Source: Geodermatophilus marinus
Lineage (GTDB): Bacteria > Actinomycetota > Actinomycetes > Mycobacteriales > Geodermatophilaceae
Direction: 5' to 3'
Assembly: GCF_003428645.1 (NCBI RefSeq)
Contig: NZ_QVQH01000020.1
Span: 19,237 to 83,236, forward strand
Length of the DNA: 64,000 bases
Of this stretch, positions 17,414 to 26,530 are shown in pieces. Numbering within the stretch: position 1 is the stretch's first letter; every line of letters starts with the position of its first letter. A program made the translations under genes and the position numbers. Below the pieces are notes generated by a model. It did not search any database and was not told where the DNA came from. It saw only the letters and a program-made list of their open reading frames with translations.

Positions 17414-19540
17414 ATGTCGGTGACCGACCTGCCGATGCCGGGGACGACCACGGTGCACGGCGCCTGCCCGCTGGACTGCCCGGACACCTGCGCGCTGGAG
17501 GTGACCGTCGAGGACGGGCGGGTCACCCGGGTCCGCGGGGACCGCACGCACCCTTACACCCGCGGCGGGCTGTGCGTGAAGATGAACGACTACGACCGCA
17601 CGGTCAACAGCGAGGAGCGGGTCCTGCACCCGCTGCGGCGCACCGGCCCCAAGGGCAGCGGGCGCTTCGCGCGGATCTCCTGGGACGAGGCGCTGGACGA
17701 GATCGCCGACCGGTTCCGGGAGATCGCCGGCACCTCCGGCCCCAAGGCGATCATGCCGGTGAGCTACCTGGGCACCCAGGGCATCCTCAACGGGCTCAAC
17801 GTCGGCGACGCGTTCTTCAACCGGCTGGGCGCCACGATCAGCGAGCGCACCTACTGCGACTCCGGCTCCTGCACCGCCTACGCGATGACGGTCGGCGCGA
17901 CCGCCGGCGTCGACCCGGAGTCCTTCGTGCACGCCCGCTACATCGTCATCTGGGCCAACAACATGCTCAGCACCAACCTGCACCTGTGGCCGTTCGTCGC
18001 CGAGGCGCAGCGGCGCGGGGCGAAGGTCGTCGTCATCGACCCGGTCCGGCACCGGACGGCGCAGCACGCCGACTGGTACATCCCCATCCGCCCCGGCACC
18101 GACGGCGCGCTGGCGCTGGCGATGATGCACGTGATCATCGGCGAGGGGCTGACCGACGCGGACTACGTCGCCCGGTACACCGTCGGCTTCGACGAGCTGG
18201 CCGAGCGGGTGGAGACCTACACCCCGGAGTGGGCGAGCGGGGAGACCGGCATCCCCGCCGAGGACATCCGGACGCTGGCCCGCGAGTACGCCGCCGCCGA
18301 CCCGTCGGTCATCCGCATCGGGGTGGCCATCGAGCGGCACGCCGGCGGCGGGCAGACCGTGCGGGCCATCTCCTGCCTGCCCGCGCTGACCGGCGCCTGG
18401 CGGAAGCCCGGCGGCGGCCTGCTGCAGCTGCCCCTGTGGGCCTTCCCGGTCAACTGGCCGGCGTTCCTCGGCGCGGAGTTCATCCGCCCCGGCACCCGCG
18501 TGGTCAACCAGTTCCTGCTCGGCCGGGCGCTGACCGGTGAGCTGGGTCTCGATCCGCCGATCCGCGGGCTGGTGGTCTACAACAGCAACCCGCTGGTGGT
18601 GTGCCCCGAGCAGGACAAGATGGTCGCCGGGCTGTCGCGCGAGGACCTGTTCACCGTCGTCAGCGAGCACTTCCTCACCGACACCGCGGACTTCGCCGAC
18701 ATCGTGCTGCCGGCCACCACCCAGGTCGAGCAGCGCGACGTGATGTTCTCGTGGGGCCACCTGTACGTGACCGTGAACGAGCCGGCGGTCCCGCCGATGG
18801 GCGAGGCGGTGCCCAACACCGAGCTGTTCCGCCGGCTGGCCGCCCGGATGGGCTTCACCGAGCCGGTGTTCACCCGCACCGACGAGCAGATGGTCGCCGA
18901 GGCGTTCGACTGGTCCTCCCCGGTCATGGCGGGCATCACGCCGGAGAGCCTGGCCCGCGACGGCTGGGCCCGGCTGCGGCTGCCCGGCCCCGACGAGTAC
19001 GCCCCCCACGCCGAGGGCCGCTTCCCGACGCCGTCCGGGAAGGTGGAGTTCGTCTCCTCGGCGGCCGCCGGCGGCAACTTCGTCCTGCCGCTGTTCCGGC
19101 AGGGCAGCAACGAGCACCAGCCGGGCGACCCGGTGGACCCGCTGCCGCACTACGTGCCGCCGCGCGAACGACCCGACGGGCGCCACCCGCTCACCCTGCT
19201 GTCGCCGAAGTCGCACGCCTACCTCAACTCCAGCTTCGCCGACCGGCCGGGCCAGCAGCGGGTGCAGGGCGATCCCGCCCTGCACATGCACCCCGAGGAC
19301 GCCTCCGCGCGCGGGCTCGCCGACGGCGCGGAGGTGCGCGTGGTCAACGACCGGGGCCGCTTCGCCGCCCGGCTGCACGTGACGGCGGACGTCGCGCCGG
19401 GCGTCGTGGTCTCGCCCATGGGCGCCTGGCGCAAGCACTCGCGGGGCGCGACGGTCAACGCGCTGAGCCCCTCGGTCTTCGCCGACCTGGGCAACGCGCC
19501 GACCTTCTCGGACAACCTCGTCGAGGTCGAGCCGGCCTGA
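17414..19540 (+). CDS. Molybdopterin oxidoreductase (DMSO-reductase superfamily)
   Basis: 708 aa Mo/W-bisMGD enzyme. The N-terminal [4Fe-4S] site is Cys18-Cys22-Cys26 plus Cys54 ([14 protein letters not shown]...GGLCVK). [17 protein letters not shown] and [34 protein letters not shown] are the first molybdopterin-binding segments. Cys148 or Cys153 in TYCDSGSC may be the metal ligand. The C-terminal domain has [18 protein letters not shown] and [14 protein letters not shown]. There is no Tat signal, so it is probably cytoplasmic, like the assimilatory or BisC-like branch. The ATG follows GAGGAGGG (17401-17408). The substrate is unknown and no partner subunits are adjacent. Confidence 0.9.
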   Translation: MSVTDLPMPGTTTVHGACPLDCPDTCALEVTVEDGRVTRVRGDRTHPYTRGGLCVKMNDYDRTVNSEERVLHPLRRTGPKGSGRFARISWDEALDEIADRFREIAGTSGPKAIMPVSYLGTQGILNGLNVGDAFFNRLGATISERTYCDSGSCTAYAMTVGATAGVDPESFVHARYIVIWANNMLSTNLHLWPFVAEAQRRGAKVVVIDPVRHRTAQHADWYIPIRPGTDGALALAMMHVIIGEGLTDADYVARYTVGFDELAERVETYTPEWASGETGIPAEDIRTLAREYAAADPSVIRIGVAIERHAGGGQTVRAISCLPALTGAWRKPGGGLLQLPLWAFPVNWPAFLGAEFIRPGTRVVNQFLLGRALTGELGLDPPIRGLVVYNSNPLVVCPEQDKMVAGLSREDLFTVVSEHFLTDTADFADIVLPATTQVEQRDVMFSWGHLYVTVNEPAVPPMGEAVPNTELFRRLAARMGFTEPVFTRTDEQMVAEAFDWSSPVMAGITPESLARDGWARLRLPGPDEYAPHAEGRFPTPSGKVEFVSSAAAGGNFVLPLFRQGSNEHQPGDPVDPLPHYVPPRERPDGRHPLTLLSPKSHAYLNSSFADRPGQQRVQGDPALHMHPEDASARGLADGAEVRVVNDRGRFAARLHVTADVAPGVVVSPMGAWRKHSRGATVNALSPSVFADLGNAPTFSDNLVEVEPA

Positions 19541-19544
19541 GAAA

Positions 19545-19600
19545 GGGCCCCTCTGCCCCCCACCGCTCGCGGGCTCGCGGCGGGCCCCTGCAGAGGGGCC
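19545..19600 (+). terminator. DSL element after the molybdopterin oxidoreductase
   Basis: GG (19545-19546), unpaired G47, CCCCTCTGC (19548-19556) pairs with GCAGAGGGG-CC (19590-19600). Inner stem CCGC (19563-19566)/GCGG (19577-19580) encloses TCGCGGGCTC. It begins four bases after the stop TGA. The TCTGC/GCAGA pair differs from the GTCC/GGAC of other copies with both sides changed. Confidence 0.65.
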
Positions 19601-19784
19601 GCCCGTCCGCCACCCACGGCCGGGAGGCCGGGGCCCGCCGTCTGGCATGATGGACGGTCGAGCACGGCGGTGGGCGGCCCTCTCACCGTTGCCGGCCGTG
19701 TCCAGCCGCACCGCCCCCGGCGTACCCCCACGCGCCGCCCGGGGCGCTGCACACGACCTGCGTTCGAGGAGAACACCGCACACC

Positions 19785-20219
19785 GTGGCCACCAAGATCA
19801 AGCTCATGCGCCTGGGCAAGATGCGCGCCCCGTACTACCGGATCGTCGTCGCCGACGCCCGCACCAAGCGGGACGGCCGCGCCATCGAGACGATCGGCAA
19901 GTACCACCCGAAGGAGGAGCCCTCCTTCATCGAGGTCGACAGCGAGCGCGCCCAGTACTGGCTGGGTGTCGGCGCGCAGCCGACCGAGGCCGTCGCGGCC
20001 ATCCTCCGCGTCACCGGTGACTGGCAGAAGTTCAAGGGCGAGCCGGCCCCGCCGCCCATGAAGGTCGCGGCGCCCAAGCCCGACCGCAAGGCCATCTACG
20101 AGGAGGCCGTGCGCAACGCCGGTGCCGAGGAGCCCGCCGGCGGCGCCACCACCCCGCGCAAGAAGGCCGCCCCCAAGGCCGACGACGCGGCCGCGCCGGC
20201 CGAGACGCCCGCCGAGTAA
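19785..20219 (+). CDS. rpsP: 30S ribosomal protein S16
   Basis: 144 aa; the S16 core ([56 protein letters not shown]) is followed by a Lys/Ala/Glu-rich tail of about 55 residues, common in actinobacteria. The GTG at 19785 is preceded by CGAGGAG (19766-19772). It opens the conserved rpsP-khpA-rimM-trmD-rplS cluster. CATGAT at 19646-19651 is a possible -10, giving a leader of about 130 nt. Confidence 0.96.
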   Translation: MATKIKLMRLGKMRAPYYRIVVADARTKRDGRAIETIGKYHPKEEPSFIEVDSERAQYWLGVGAQPTEAVAAILRVTGDWQKFKGEPAPPPMKVAAPKPDRKAIYEEAVRNAGAEEPAGGATTPRKKAAPKADDAAAPAETPAE

Positions 20220-20222
20220 GAC

Positions 20223-20459
20223 GTGCTCGAAGAGGCGCTCGAGCACCTGGTCAAGGGCATCGTCGACCACCCCGAGGACGTCACCGTCGACCTGGTCGGC
20301 GGCCGCCGGGGCAAGACGCTCGAGGTCCGGGTGCACCCCGACGACCTGGGCAAGGTCATCGGCCGCGGCGGGCGCACCGCCAAGGCCCTGCGCACGGTGA
20401 TGACCGGGGTCGGTGGCCGGGGCCTGCGGGTCGACGTCGTCGACACCGACGGGCGCTGA
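20223..20459 (+). CDS. khpA: KH-domain RNA-binding protein KhpA
   Basis: 78 aa single-KH protein. The core LEVRVHPDDLGKVIGRGGRTAKALRTVM contains the GxxG loop (GRGG) that contacts RNA. KhpA/KhpB pairs bind many RNAs and affect cell elongation in firmicutes; the actinobacterial role is less clear. GTG start three bases after the rpsP stop, so it is probably translated with it. Confidence 0.93.
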   Translation: MLEEALEHLVKGIVDHPEDVTVDLVGGRRGKTLEVRVHPDDLGKVIGRGGRTAKALRTVMTGVGGRGLRVDVVDTDGR

Positions 20460-20471
20460 GCCGCCGCCTCC

Positions 20472-21017
20472 GTGCAGCCCAGCACCACCCCACCCGACAC
20501 CGTGGTGGTCGGCCGGATCGGCCGGCCCCACGGTGTCCGCGGTGAGGTGACCGTCGAGGTCCGCACCGACGACCCGGACCTCCGCTTCGCCCCCGGCGCC
20601 GCGCTCCTCACCGAGCCCGCCGGGCGCGGGCCGCTCACCGTGACCGGGAGCCGCTGGCACCGCGAGGTGCTCCTGCTGTCCGTCGAGGGCCCCGGCGGCC
20701 GGCCGGTCGACAGCCGCGAGGCCGCCGAGGAGCTGCGCGACACCCTCCTGCACGTCCCGGTCGCCGAGCTGCCGCCGCTCGAGGACCCGGACGCCTACTA
20801 CGACCACCAGCTGGTCGGGCTCACCGCCCGGCTGCCCGACGGCACCGAGCTCGGCGAGGTGGTCGCCGTCCGCCACGAGGGCGCCGACCTGCTCGTCGTC
20901 CGCCGGGTCGACGGCGGGGAGCTGCTGGTGCCGTTCGTCACCGCCATCGTGCCGACCGTGGACCTCCCCGGCGGGGCGCTGGTCGTCGACCCGCCCGAGG
21001 GGCTGCTGGACCTCTAG
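20472..21017 (+). CDS. rimM: 16S rRNA processing protein RimM
   Basis: 181 aa maturation factor for the 30S head, binding S19. The N-terminal barrel begins VVVGRIGRPHGVRGEVTVEV; the C-terminal PRC barrel has YYDHQLVGLTARLPDGTELGEVVAV and ends LVPFVTAIVPTVDLPGGALVVDPPEGLLDL. The GTG at 20472 lacks a clear SD; the GTG codons around 20502-20505 (VVVGRIG) are alternative starts. It abuts trmD, whose ATG follows the TAG directly. Confidence 0.93.
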   Translation: MQPSTTPPDTVVVGRIGRPHGVRGEVTVEVRTDDPDLRFAPGAALLTEPAGRGPLTVTGSRWHREVLLLSVEGPGGRPVDSREAAEELRDTLLHVPVAELPPLEDPDAYYDHQLVGLTARLPDGTELGEVVAVRHEGADLLVVRRVDGGELLVPFVTAIVPTVDLPGGALVVDPPEGLLDL

Positions 21018-21749
21018 ATGCGCATCGACGTCGTCACGATCTTCCCCGAGTACCTCGCCCCGCTGCGCCAGTCGCTGCTGGGCAGGGCGGCCGAGCGCGG
21101 CCTGGTCAGCATCGGGGTGCACGACCTGCGGCAGTGGACCGACGACGTGCACCGCACCGTCGACGACGCCCCCTACGGCGGCGGCCCGGGCATGGTGATG
21201 CGCCCGGAGCCGTGGGGGCGGGCCCTCGACGCCGTCCGGCCGCCGGGCACCCGCCTGGTCGTGCCCACGCCGGCCGGGGAGCTGTTCACCCAGGCCACGG
21301 CCGCGGCGTGGGCCGCCGAGCCGGGGCTGGTCTTCGCCTGCGGGCGCTACGAGGGCATCGACCAGCGGGTGGCCGACTGGGCCCGCGACGCCGGCCCGGT
21401 GTCGGAGGTCTCGATCGGCGACTACGTGCTGGCCGGGGGGGAGTCCGCGGTGCTGGTCATGGTGGAGGCGGTCACCCGCCTGCTCCCCGGGGTGGTGGGC
21501 AACCGGGAGTCGGTGGAGTTCGACTCGCACGCCGACGGCCTGCTGGAGGGCCCGGCCTACACCCGGCCGGCGTCCTGGCGCGGGCACGACGTCCCCGCGG
21601 TGCTGCTCTCCGGCGACCACGCCGCCATCGCCCGCTGGCGGCGCACCGAGTCGCTGCGGCGGACGGCGACCCGCCGTCCCGACCTGATGGGCGCCCTCGA
21701 CGAGGCCGCCCTCTCGCCGGCCGACCGGGCCGCGCTCGACGGTGCCTGA
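21018..21749 (+). CDS. trmD: tRNA (guanine37-N1)-methyltransferase TrmD
   Basis: 243 aa SPOUT methyltransferase that makes m1G37 and prevents +1 frameshifting. Key segments: [43 protein letters not shown] (knot, SAM site) and [22 protein letters not shown] (here [14 protein letters not shown]). The length is normal and the ATG start immediately follows the rimM stop. Confidence 0.97.
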   Translation: MRIDVVTIFPEYLAPLRQSLLGRAAERGLVSIGVHDLRQWTDDVHRTVDDAPYGGGPGMVMRPEPWGRALDAVRPPGTRLVVPTPAGELFTQATAAAWAAEPGLVFACGRYEGIDQRVADWARDAGPVSEVSIGDYVLAGGESAVLVMVEAVTRLLPGVVGNRESVEFDSHADGLLEGPAYTRPASWRGHDVPAVLLSGDHAAIARWRRTESLRRTATRRPDLMGALDEAALSPADRAALDGA

Positions 21750-22242
21750 CCGGCCGTGGGTCCGGCCGACCGCCCGGGTGGTCGTCCTGGACCCGGCCGG
21801 GCGGGTGCTGCTGCTCGGTGCGCGGCTCACCGACCCGGCGGTCCCACCGGGGGAGGTGCTGTTCTGGTACACCCCGGGCGGCGGTGTCGAGGACGGCGAG
21901 GGCGTCCGGGACGCCGCCGCCCGGGAGCTCGCCGAGGAGGTCGGCCTGGTCGTCGCCCCGGAGGCGCTGGAGGGCCCGGTGTGGCTGCGCCGGCACGTCG
22001 GGCCGTTCGCCGGCCGGCAGATCGACTCGCGGGAGACCTTCTTCGTCCTGCGGGACGTCGTGCACGAGGTCGACCCCGGGGGGCGCACGGAGCTCGAGGT
22101 CCTCGGCGACGAGCCGCACCGCTGGTGGAGCGCGGCGGAGATCGCCGAGGCCGCGGTCGCCTTCGCCCCGGCCGAGCTCGCCCGGTTGCTCCCGGAGCTG
22201 CTCGCCGGCCCCTGGACGGAGCCGCCGCGCTTCGTCGGCTGA
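21742..22242 (+). CDS. Nudix hydrolase
   Basis: 166 aa. The Nudix box is complete: [23 protein letters not shown] fits Gx5Ex7REUxEExGU. Such enzymes hydrolyse nucleoside diphosphates linked to another moiety; the substrate cannot be told. The GTG start overlaps the end of trmD by eight bases. It interrupts the usual trmD-rplS order, so it is probably a lineage-specific insertion into the operon. Confidence 0.88.
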   Translation: MPDRPWVRPTARVVVLDPAGRVLLLGARLTDPAVPPGEVLFWYTPGGGVEDGEGVRDAAARELAEEVGLVVAPEALEGPVWLRRHVGPFAGRQIDSRETFFVLRDVVHEVDPGGRTELEVLGDEPHRWWSAAEIAEAAVAFAPAELARLLPELLAGPWTEPPRFVG

Positions 22243-22386
22243 GGATGTGGCACAGTAGAGAGCTGCTGCGGACCGTCGGCACCCTCGACGTCAGCTCCTC
22301 CCGGAGCCCAGCCCCCCGGAACCACAGGCCGGGGCAGGCCGCTGTCCGCACCGAGACACCGCCACCGCTAGGACAGGACTGCCGCG

Positions 22387-22743
22387 ATGAACACCCTGGA
22401 CGCACTCGACGCCGACTCGCTGCGCGACGACATCCCCGAGTTCCGCCCGGGTGACACCGTGAAGGTCCACGTGCGCGTCATCGAGGGCAACCGCTCGCGC
22501 ATCCAGGTCTTCCAGGGCGTGATCATCCGCCGCCAGGGCGGCGGCATCCGCGAGACCTTCACCGTGCGCAAGGTCAGCTTCGGCGTGGGTGTCGAGCGCA
22601 CCTTCCCGGTGCACACCCCGGTCGTGGAGAAGATCGAGGTGGTGACCCGCGGTGACGTCCGCCGGGCCAAGCTGTACTACCTCCGCGAGCTGCGCGGCAA
22701 GGCCGCCAAGATCAAGGAGAAGCGCGAGACCGTCGCGCGCTGA
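22387..22743 (+). CDS. rplS: 50S ribosomal protein L19
   Basis: 118 aa, normal length. It begins [31 protein letters not shown] and contains [25 protein letters not shown] and [25 protein letters not shown] at 22387. L19 lies at the subunit interface. A 144-nt gap before it, with a possible TAGAGA -10 in its first bases, may hold a separate promoter; I do not recognise a known L19 leader. Confidence 0.97.
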   Translation: MNTLDALDADSLRDDIPEFRPGDTVKVHVRVIEGNRSRIQVFQGVIIRRQGGGIRETFTVRKVSFGVGVERTFPVHTPVVEKIEVVTRGDVRRAKLYYLRELRGKAAKIKEKRETVAR

Positions 22744-22808
22744 CGTCCCGGGCCGCCGCAGCGCGGCCCGTCCGCGGCGGGTCCCCCGCGGCCGTACCCT
22801 GGCTCTCG

Positions 22809-23750
22809 ATGACCAGTGACCGGCCCGGGAGGCCCGCCGACGTCGTTCCGGAGCCCGAGGAGCCCGGTGCCGGCACCGGGCAGGGGCCGGCGGCCGCCGG
22901 CTCGCGGCGCCGGGCGCAGGACCCGAAGAAGGGCTCCCTGCTCCGCGAGCTGCCGGTGCTGCTGCTCGTGGCCTTCGTCCTCGCCCTCCTGGTGAAGACC
23001 TTCCTCGTGCAGGCCTTCTTCATCCCCTCCGGGTCGATGGAGCAGACGCTGCACGGCTGCCCCGGCTGCACGGGGGACCGGGTGCTGGTCAACAAGGTCC
23101 CGTACTGGTTCGGCGAGCCCGAGCCCGGCGACATCGTGGTCTTCGAGGGCCCCGACACCTGGTCGCCCGAGGTGACGGTGAGCGAGCCGGGCAACTGGTT
23201 CTCCGGCGCCGCCCTGTGGCTGGGGCGGGCGATCGGCGTCGCCCCGCCCAGCGAGGACGACTACATCAAGCGCGTCATCGCCGTCGGCGGGCAGACCGTC
23301 GAGTGCTGCGACGAGCAGGGCCGGGTCACCGTGGACGGCGAGCCGCTCGACGAGCCCTACCTCTTCGAGAACACCCCGCCGGAGTCGCGGGCCTTCGGCC
23401 CGGTCACCGTGCCGGAGGGCCGGCTGTGGGTGATGGGGGACCACCGCTCGGCCTCGGCGGACTCCAAGGCGCACATCGGCGACCGGTACTCCGGGACGAT
23501 CGCGGTGGACGACGTCATCGGCAAGGCCGCGCTCATCGTCTGGCCGCTCGACCGGCTCGACGTCCTGGACTCCCCGGACATCCAGGGCACGGAGGCGCAG
23601 GGCCTGCAGCCCGCGGGCGCGGGGACCGCGACGCCGGGCGGCGGGGCCGCCGCGCTGGCCGCCCCCTACGCCCTCGGCCTCGCCGGCGCCCTGCCGCTGC
23701 GCGCCTGGCGTCGCCGGCGCGCCCGCCGCGGCAGGCATCGACCCGGCTGA
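22809..23750 (+). CDS. lepB: Signal peptidase I
   Basis: 313 aa membrane protease that removes signal peptides. A disordered N-terminus is followed by one TM (LPVLLLVAFVLALLVKTFLVQ) and the Ser box IPSGSMEQTL with catalytic Ser76. The general base is Lys154 in DDYIKRVIAVGG. The late motif GRLWVMGDHRSASADSKAHIG is also present. A Cys pair in HGCPGCTGD and another in VECCDEQG are notable. The C-terminus has a second hydrophobic stretch (AALAAPYALGLAGALPL) and a basic end, so it may be a two-TM protein. It follows rplS as in other actinobacteria. Confidence 0.95.
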   Translation: MTSDRPGRPADVVPEPEEPGAGTGQGPAAAGSRRRAQDPKKGSLLRELPVLLLVAFVLALLVKTFLVQAFFIPSGSMEQTLHGCPGCTGDRVLVNKVPYWFGEPEPGDIVVFEGPDTWSPEVTVSEPGNWFSGAALWLGRAIGVAPPSEDDYIKRVIAVGGQTVECCDEQGRVTVDGEPLDEPYLFENTPPESRAFGPVTVPEGRLWVMGDHRSASADSKAHIGDRYSGTIAVDDVIGKAALIVWPLDRLDVLDSPDIQGTEAQGLQPAGAGTATPGGGAAALAAPYALGLAGALPLRAWRRRRARRGRHRPG

Positions 23751-23837
23751 GACCGAGCCGGCGGCCGACGGCCCGCACCCCGGACCCGGGGTGCGGGCCG
23801 TCGTCGTCCCGGCGGGGGACGGTACGCGTCGCCATGT

Positions 23838-23909
23838 CGACAGAAATGGCAACTGTCGTCGAGAAGCGTTACGGATGTGACCCGGTGCCATTCTGAACTG
23901 GATTTCCAG
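23838..23909. promoter_or_regulatory. Upstream control region of the LuxR-type gene with two inverted repeats
   Basis: The 23751-24007 gap is clearly less GC-rich than its surroundings between 23825 and 24000. It holds CGACAG-n9-CTGTCG (23838-23843/23853-23858) and CTGGA-TT-TCCAG (23898-23909). These look like operators of dimeric regulators. No convincing -35/-10 pair was identified. Confidence 0.4.
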
Positions 23910-24007
23910 GCGCCGCGAGAAAATGTCGGAAAAGCGTTCAAGCAACCGTCTCACCCGTCCGATGGAGAACGTGAGAGTTCCCCCCGAACGGTGAAACGGA
24001 GTCAGTT

Positions 24008-24709
24008 GTGTCCGCACCCATGGCGAGCGTCCGCGGTGTCACCCGCGTGCTCCTCCTCGCCGATGCCCCCGTCGTGCGTCGTGGCCTGGTCAGCATGGTC
24101 AACGAGACCGCCGGCATGCAGGCGGTCGGCACCCCGGGTGAGGTGCGGCGCGCCCTCACGCTCGTCGAGACCGCCCGCCCCGACGCCGTCGTCGTCGAGC
24201 TCGGCCCCGGCCGCGCCGCCACGCTCAACGTCTGCCGGGACCTGCGCCGCCGCTACCCCCGGGTCACCATCATCGCCCTGGCCACCTCCGAGGACCCGGC
24301 CGTGGTGAACGAGGCCCTGGCCGCCGGCATCCGCGGGTACCTGCTGCTCAACACCTCGCCCACGCTGCTGGGCTGGGCGATCCTCGCCGCCCGCGCCGGG
24401 CGGGTCGTCGTCGACCCGCAGATCCGCCGGGTGGAGCCCTCGGCCGTCCCGGCGGGCAAGCCGCTGACCCCCCAGGTGCCGCTGACCCGGCGCGAGTCCG
24501 ACGTGCTCGACGAGCTCATCCAGGGCCAGTCGAACCGGCAGATCGGCCGCAACCTGTTCATCAGCGAGGACACCGTCAAGTCGCACGTGAAGGCCATCCT
24601 GCGCAAGCTGGGTGCCCGGGACCGGGCGCACGCGGTGTCGCTGGTCCTCTCCTCGCGCAACCCCGGCTGCACCTGCGGGGCGCACAGCCTGGCGTCGGCC
24701 GAGGCCTGA
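24008..24709 (+). CDS. LuxR/NarL-type regulator with a pseudo-receiver domain
   Basis: 233 aa. The C-terminal HTH is canonical: LTRRESDVLDELIQGQSNRQIGRNLFISEDTVKSHVKAILRKLG. The N-terminal domain has the receiver fold (RVLLLADAPVVRRGLVSMVN) but Glu64 replaces the phosphoacceptor Asp (AVVVELGPG), one acidic-pocket residue is missing (ADAP), and the switch Lys is Leu (YLLLNTS). It therefore cannot be phosphorylated in the usual way and may sense a ligand, as atypical actinobacterial regulators such as BldM/WhiI-like proteins do. The short tail has CTCGAHS cysteines. GTG start at 24008; ATG at 24020 is possible. It sits between lepB and rnhB, normally neighbours. Confidence 0.9.
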   Translation: MSAPMASVRGVTRVLLLADAPVVRRGLVSMVNETAGMQAVGTPGEVRRALTLVETARPDAVVVELGPGRAATLNVCRDLRRRYPRVTIIALATSEDPAVVNEALAAGIRGYLLLNTSPTLLGWAILAARAGRVVVDPQIRRVEPSAVPAGKPLTPQVPLTRRESDVLDELIQGQSNRQIGRNLFISEDTVKSHVKAILRKLGARDRAHAVSLVLSSRNPGCTCGAHSLASAEA

Positions 24710-24730
24710 GGGCCGCCCCCGACCGCCTCC

Positions 24731-24877
24731 GGTGGTCCCGGCCTCCTCCCGGGACCACCCGGCGCCCGCCCGGGCCGTCCGCCTCCTCGGCGGCCCGGGC
24801 GGACGCCGCGCGGACCGGCCGGCGCTGCGGCGCCCGGCCCGACCGGGAGCCGGCCCCCGACCCGGGGGCCGGCTCCC
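24731..24877 (+). terminator. Array of three strong hairpins
   Basis: Hairpin 1: 24731-24741 with 24749-24759 (11 bp). Hairpin 2: 24766-24774 with 24794-24802, enclosing a 5-bp inner stem 24779-24783/24789-24793. Hairpin 3: 24845-24859 with 24863-24877, a perfect 15-bp stem and 3-base loop. None has a T-run. They fill the gap between the regulator and rnhB and probably insulate the two transcripts. They lack the DSL loop. Confidence 0.6.
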
Positions 24878-24966
24878 GGCACCTCCGGAGCCGGACCGGC
24901 CGGCCCGTCACGGTCCCGGGCGCCTCCCGGCCGGCCGCGGCCGCGGGGTCGTACTGTCGGGGAGCG

Positions 24967-25728
24967 ATGGCAGGACGCACCACCCCGACCCTCCCGGCGC
25001 CCCGCACCCGCGCGGCGGCCGGGCGGCCGGACGCTCTCTGGGAGATGGAGCGCTCCCTGCGGCGGCGCGGGTTCGCCGCCGTCGCCGGCGCCGACGAGGC
25101 CGGCCGCGGCGCCTGCGCCGGCCCGCTGGTCGCGGCCGCCTGCGTGCTGCCCGAGGGGCGGCGCGGGCGCGTCCCCGGCCTGGCCGACTCCAAGCTGCTG
25201 ACCGCCGCCGCCCGGGAGCGGGTCTACGCGGAGGTGGTCGACCGGGCCGTGGCCTGGTCGGTGGTCGTCATCCCGGTCGCCGACCTCGACGAGCGCGGCA
25301 TGCACGTGACGAACCTGGAGGCGCTGCGCCGGGCGGTGTGCACCCTCGACCCCGGCGCCGACTACGTGCTCACCGACGGTTTCGCCGTGCCCGGCCTGGC
25401 CCGGCCGACCCTGGCCGTGTGGAAGGGCGACCGGGTGGCCGCCTGCGTCGCCGCCGCCTCGGTGCTGGCCAAGGTGACGCGCGACCGCATCATGCTCGAC
25501 CTGCACGAGCGCTGGCCGCAGTACGACTTCGCCGTCCACAAGGGCTACACGACCGAGGCCCACACCGCGGCCCTCGAGCGGTTCGGGCCCTGCCCCGAGC
25601 ACCGGATGCGCTTCGTCAACGTGGCCCGGGCGCTGGGCGCACACGCCGGGCGGGGGCTCCCTCCGACCGGTTCGGCCGGCATGGTCGATGATGGGTCCAT
25701 GCGCCCTGCGTCCGGAGAGCCGCGATGA
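24967..25728 (+). CDS. rnhB: Ribonuclease HII
   Basis: 253 aa endonuclease removing RNA or misincorporated ribonucleotides from DNA. The metal site is formed by Asp and Glu in AGADEAGRGACAGPLV, Asp in YVLTDGF, and Asp in VLAKVTRDRIM. HKGYTTEAHTAAL is the conserved C-terminal signature. ATG at 24967. The last residues overlap the start of the DUF2469 gene (ATGA), the conserved actinobacterial order. Confidence 0.96.
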   Translation: MAGRTTPTLPAPRTRAAAGRPDALWEMERSLRRRGFAAVAGADEAGRGACAGPLVAAACVLPEGRRGRVPGLADSKLLTAAARERVYAEVVDRAVAWSVVVIPVADLDERGMHVTNLEALRRAVCTLDPGADYVLTDGFAVPGLARPTLAVWKGDRVAACVAAASVLAKVTRDRIMLDLHERWPQYDFAVHKGYTTEAHTAALERFGPCPEHRMRFVNVARALGAHAGRGLPPTGSAGMVDDGSMRPASGEPR

Positions 25729-26045
25729 GCAGCGAGGACCTGGAGAAGTACGAGACCGAGATGGAGCTGCAGCTCTATCGCGAGTACCGGGACATCGTCC
25801 GCCAGTTCACCTACGTGGTCGAGACCGAGCGGCGCTTCTACCTGGCCAACGCCGTCGACCTGCAGGTGCGCGAGGCGGGGGGCGAGGTGTACTTCGAGCT
25901 CAAGCTCTCCGACGCGTGGGTGTGGGACATGTACCGGCCGGCCCGCTTCGTCCGCAACGTGCGCGTGCTGACGTTCAAGGACGTGAACGTCGAGGAGCTC
26001 GACAAGCCCGACCTCGAGCTGCCCGACGGCCCGCGCCTGCCCTGA
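25725..26045 (+). CDS. DUF2469 family protein
   Basis: 106 aa conserved actinobacterial protein, nearly always encoded next to rnhB. The sequence MSSEDLEKYETEMELQLYREYRDIV and YVVETERRFYLANAV is strongly conserved. It is acidic, with no TM and no known function. It overlaps rnhB by four bases and is presumably co-translated with it. Confidence 0.94.
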   Translation: MSSEDLEKYETEMELQLYREYRDIVRQFTYVVETERRFYLANAVDLQVREAGGEVYFELKLSDAWVWDMYRPARFVRNVRVLTFKDVNVEELDKPDLELPDGPRLP

Positions 26046-26173
26046 TCCCCGCACGCCCGGCAGGCTGCCACCGGCCGGGGGCGGCGGGGCCGCCGCCGTC
26101 CACAGCCTGCTGACCCGTCCACAGACCCCGGCCGGGTCCCCCGGCCGCCCCGGCGGCGGCGCACGGTCGCCCG

Positions 26174-26530
26174 GTGCCTACCGACGACCTCGGCGGCCGT
26201 GGTGAACGCATCGCGGCCGCCTACCTGACCCACCAGGGCCTGCGGGTCCTCGACCGCAACTGGCGCTGCCGCGACGGCGAGGTCGACATCGTCGCCCGCG
26301 AGGGGTCCGCGCTGGTCTTCTGCGAGGTGAAGACCCGGCGCGCCACCGGCTTCGGCCACCCCGTCGAGGCGGTGACGCCGGCCAAGCAGCGCCGGCTGCG
26401 CGTCCTCGCGCAGCGCTGGCTGGCCGCCCACGACGAGCACGCCCCCGACCTGCGCTTCGACGTGGTCGGCGTGCTGGTGCGGCAGAGCGGCCCGGCCGAG
26501 GTCACCCACCTGCGGGGGGCGTTCACGTGA
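26174..26530 (+). CDS. YraN/UPF0102 family nuclease-like protein
   Basis: 118 aa restriction-endonuclease-like fold. The conserved core runs GERIAAAYLTHQGLRVLDRNWRCRDGEVDIVARE and FCEVKTRR, where Glu, Asp, Glu and Lys correspond to a D-ExK nuclease site. The family lies next to comM and dprA, suggesting a role in DNA processing or exchange, but biochemical activity is not settled. GTG start. Confidence 0.93.
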   Translation: MPTDDLGGRGERIAAAYLTHQGLRVLDRNWRCRDGEVDIVAREGSALVFCEVKTRRATGFGHPVEAVTPAKQRRLRVLAQRWLAAHDEHAPDLRFDVVGVLVRQSGPAEVTHLRGAFT

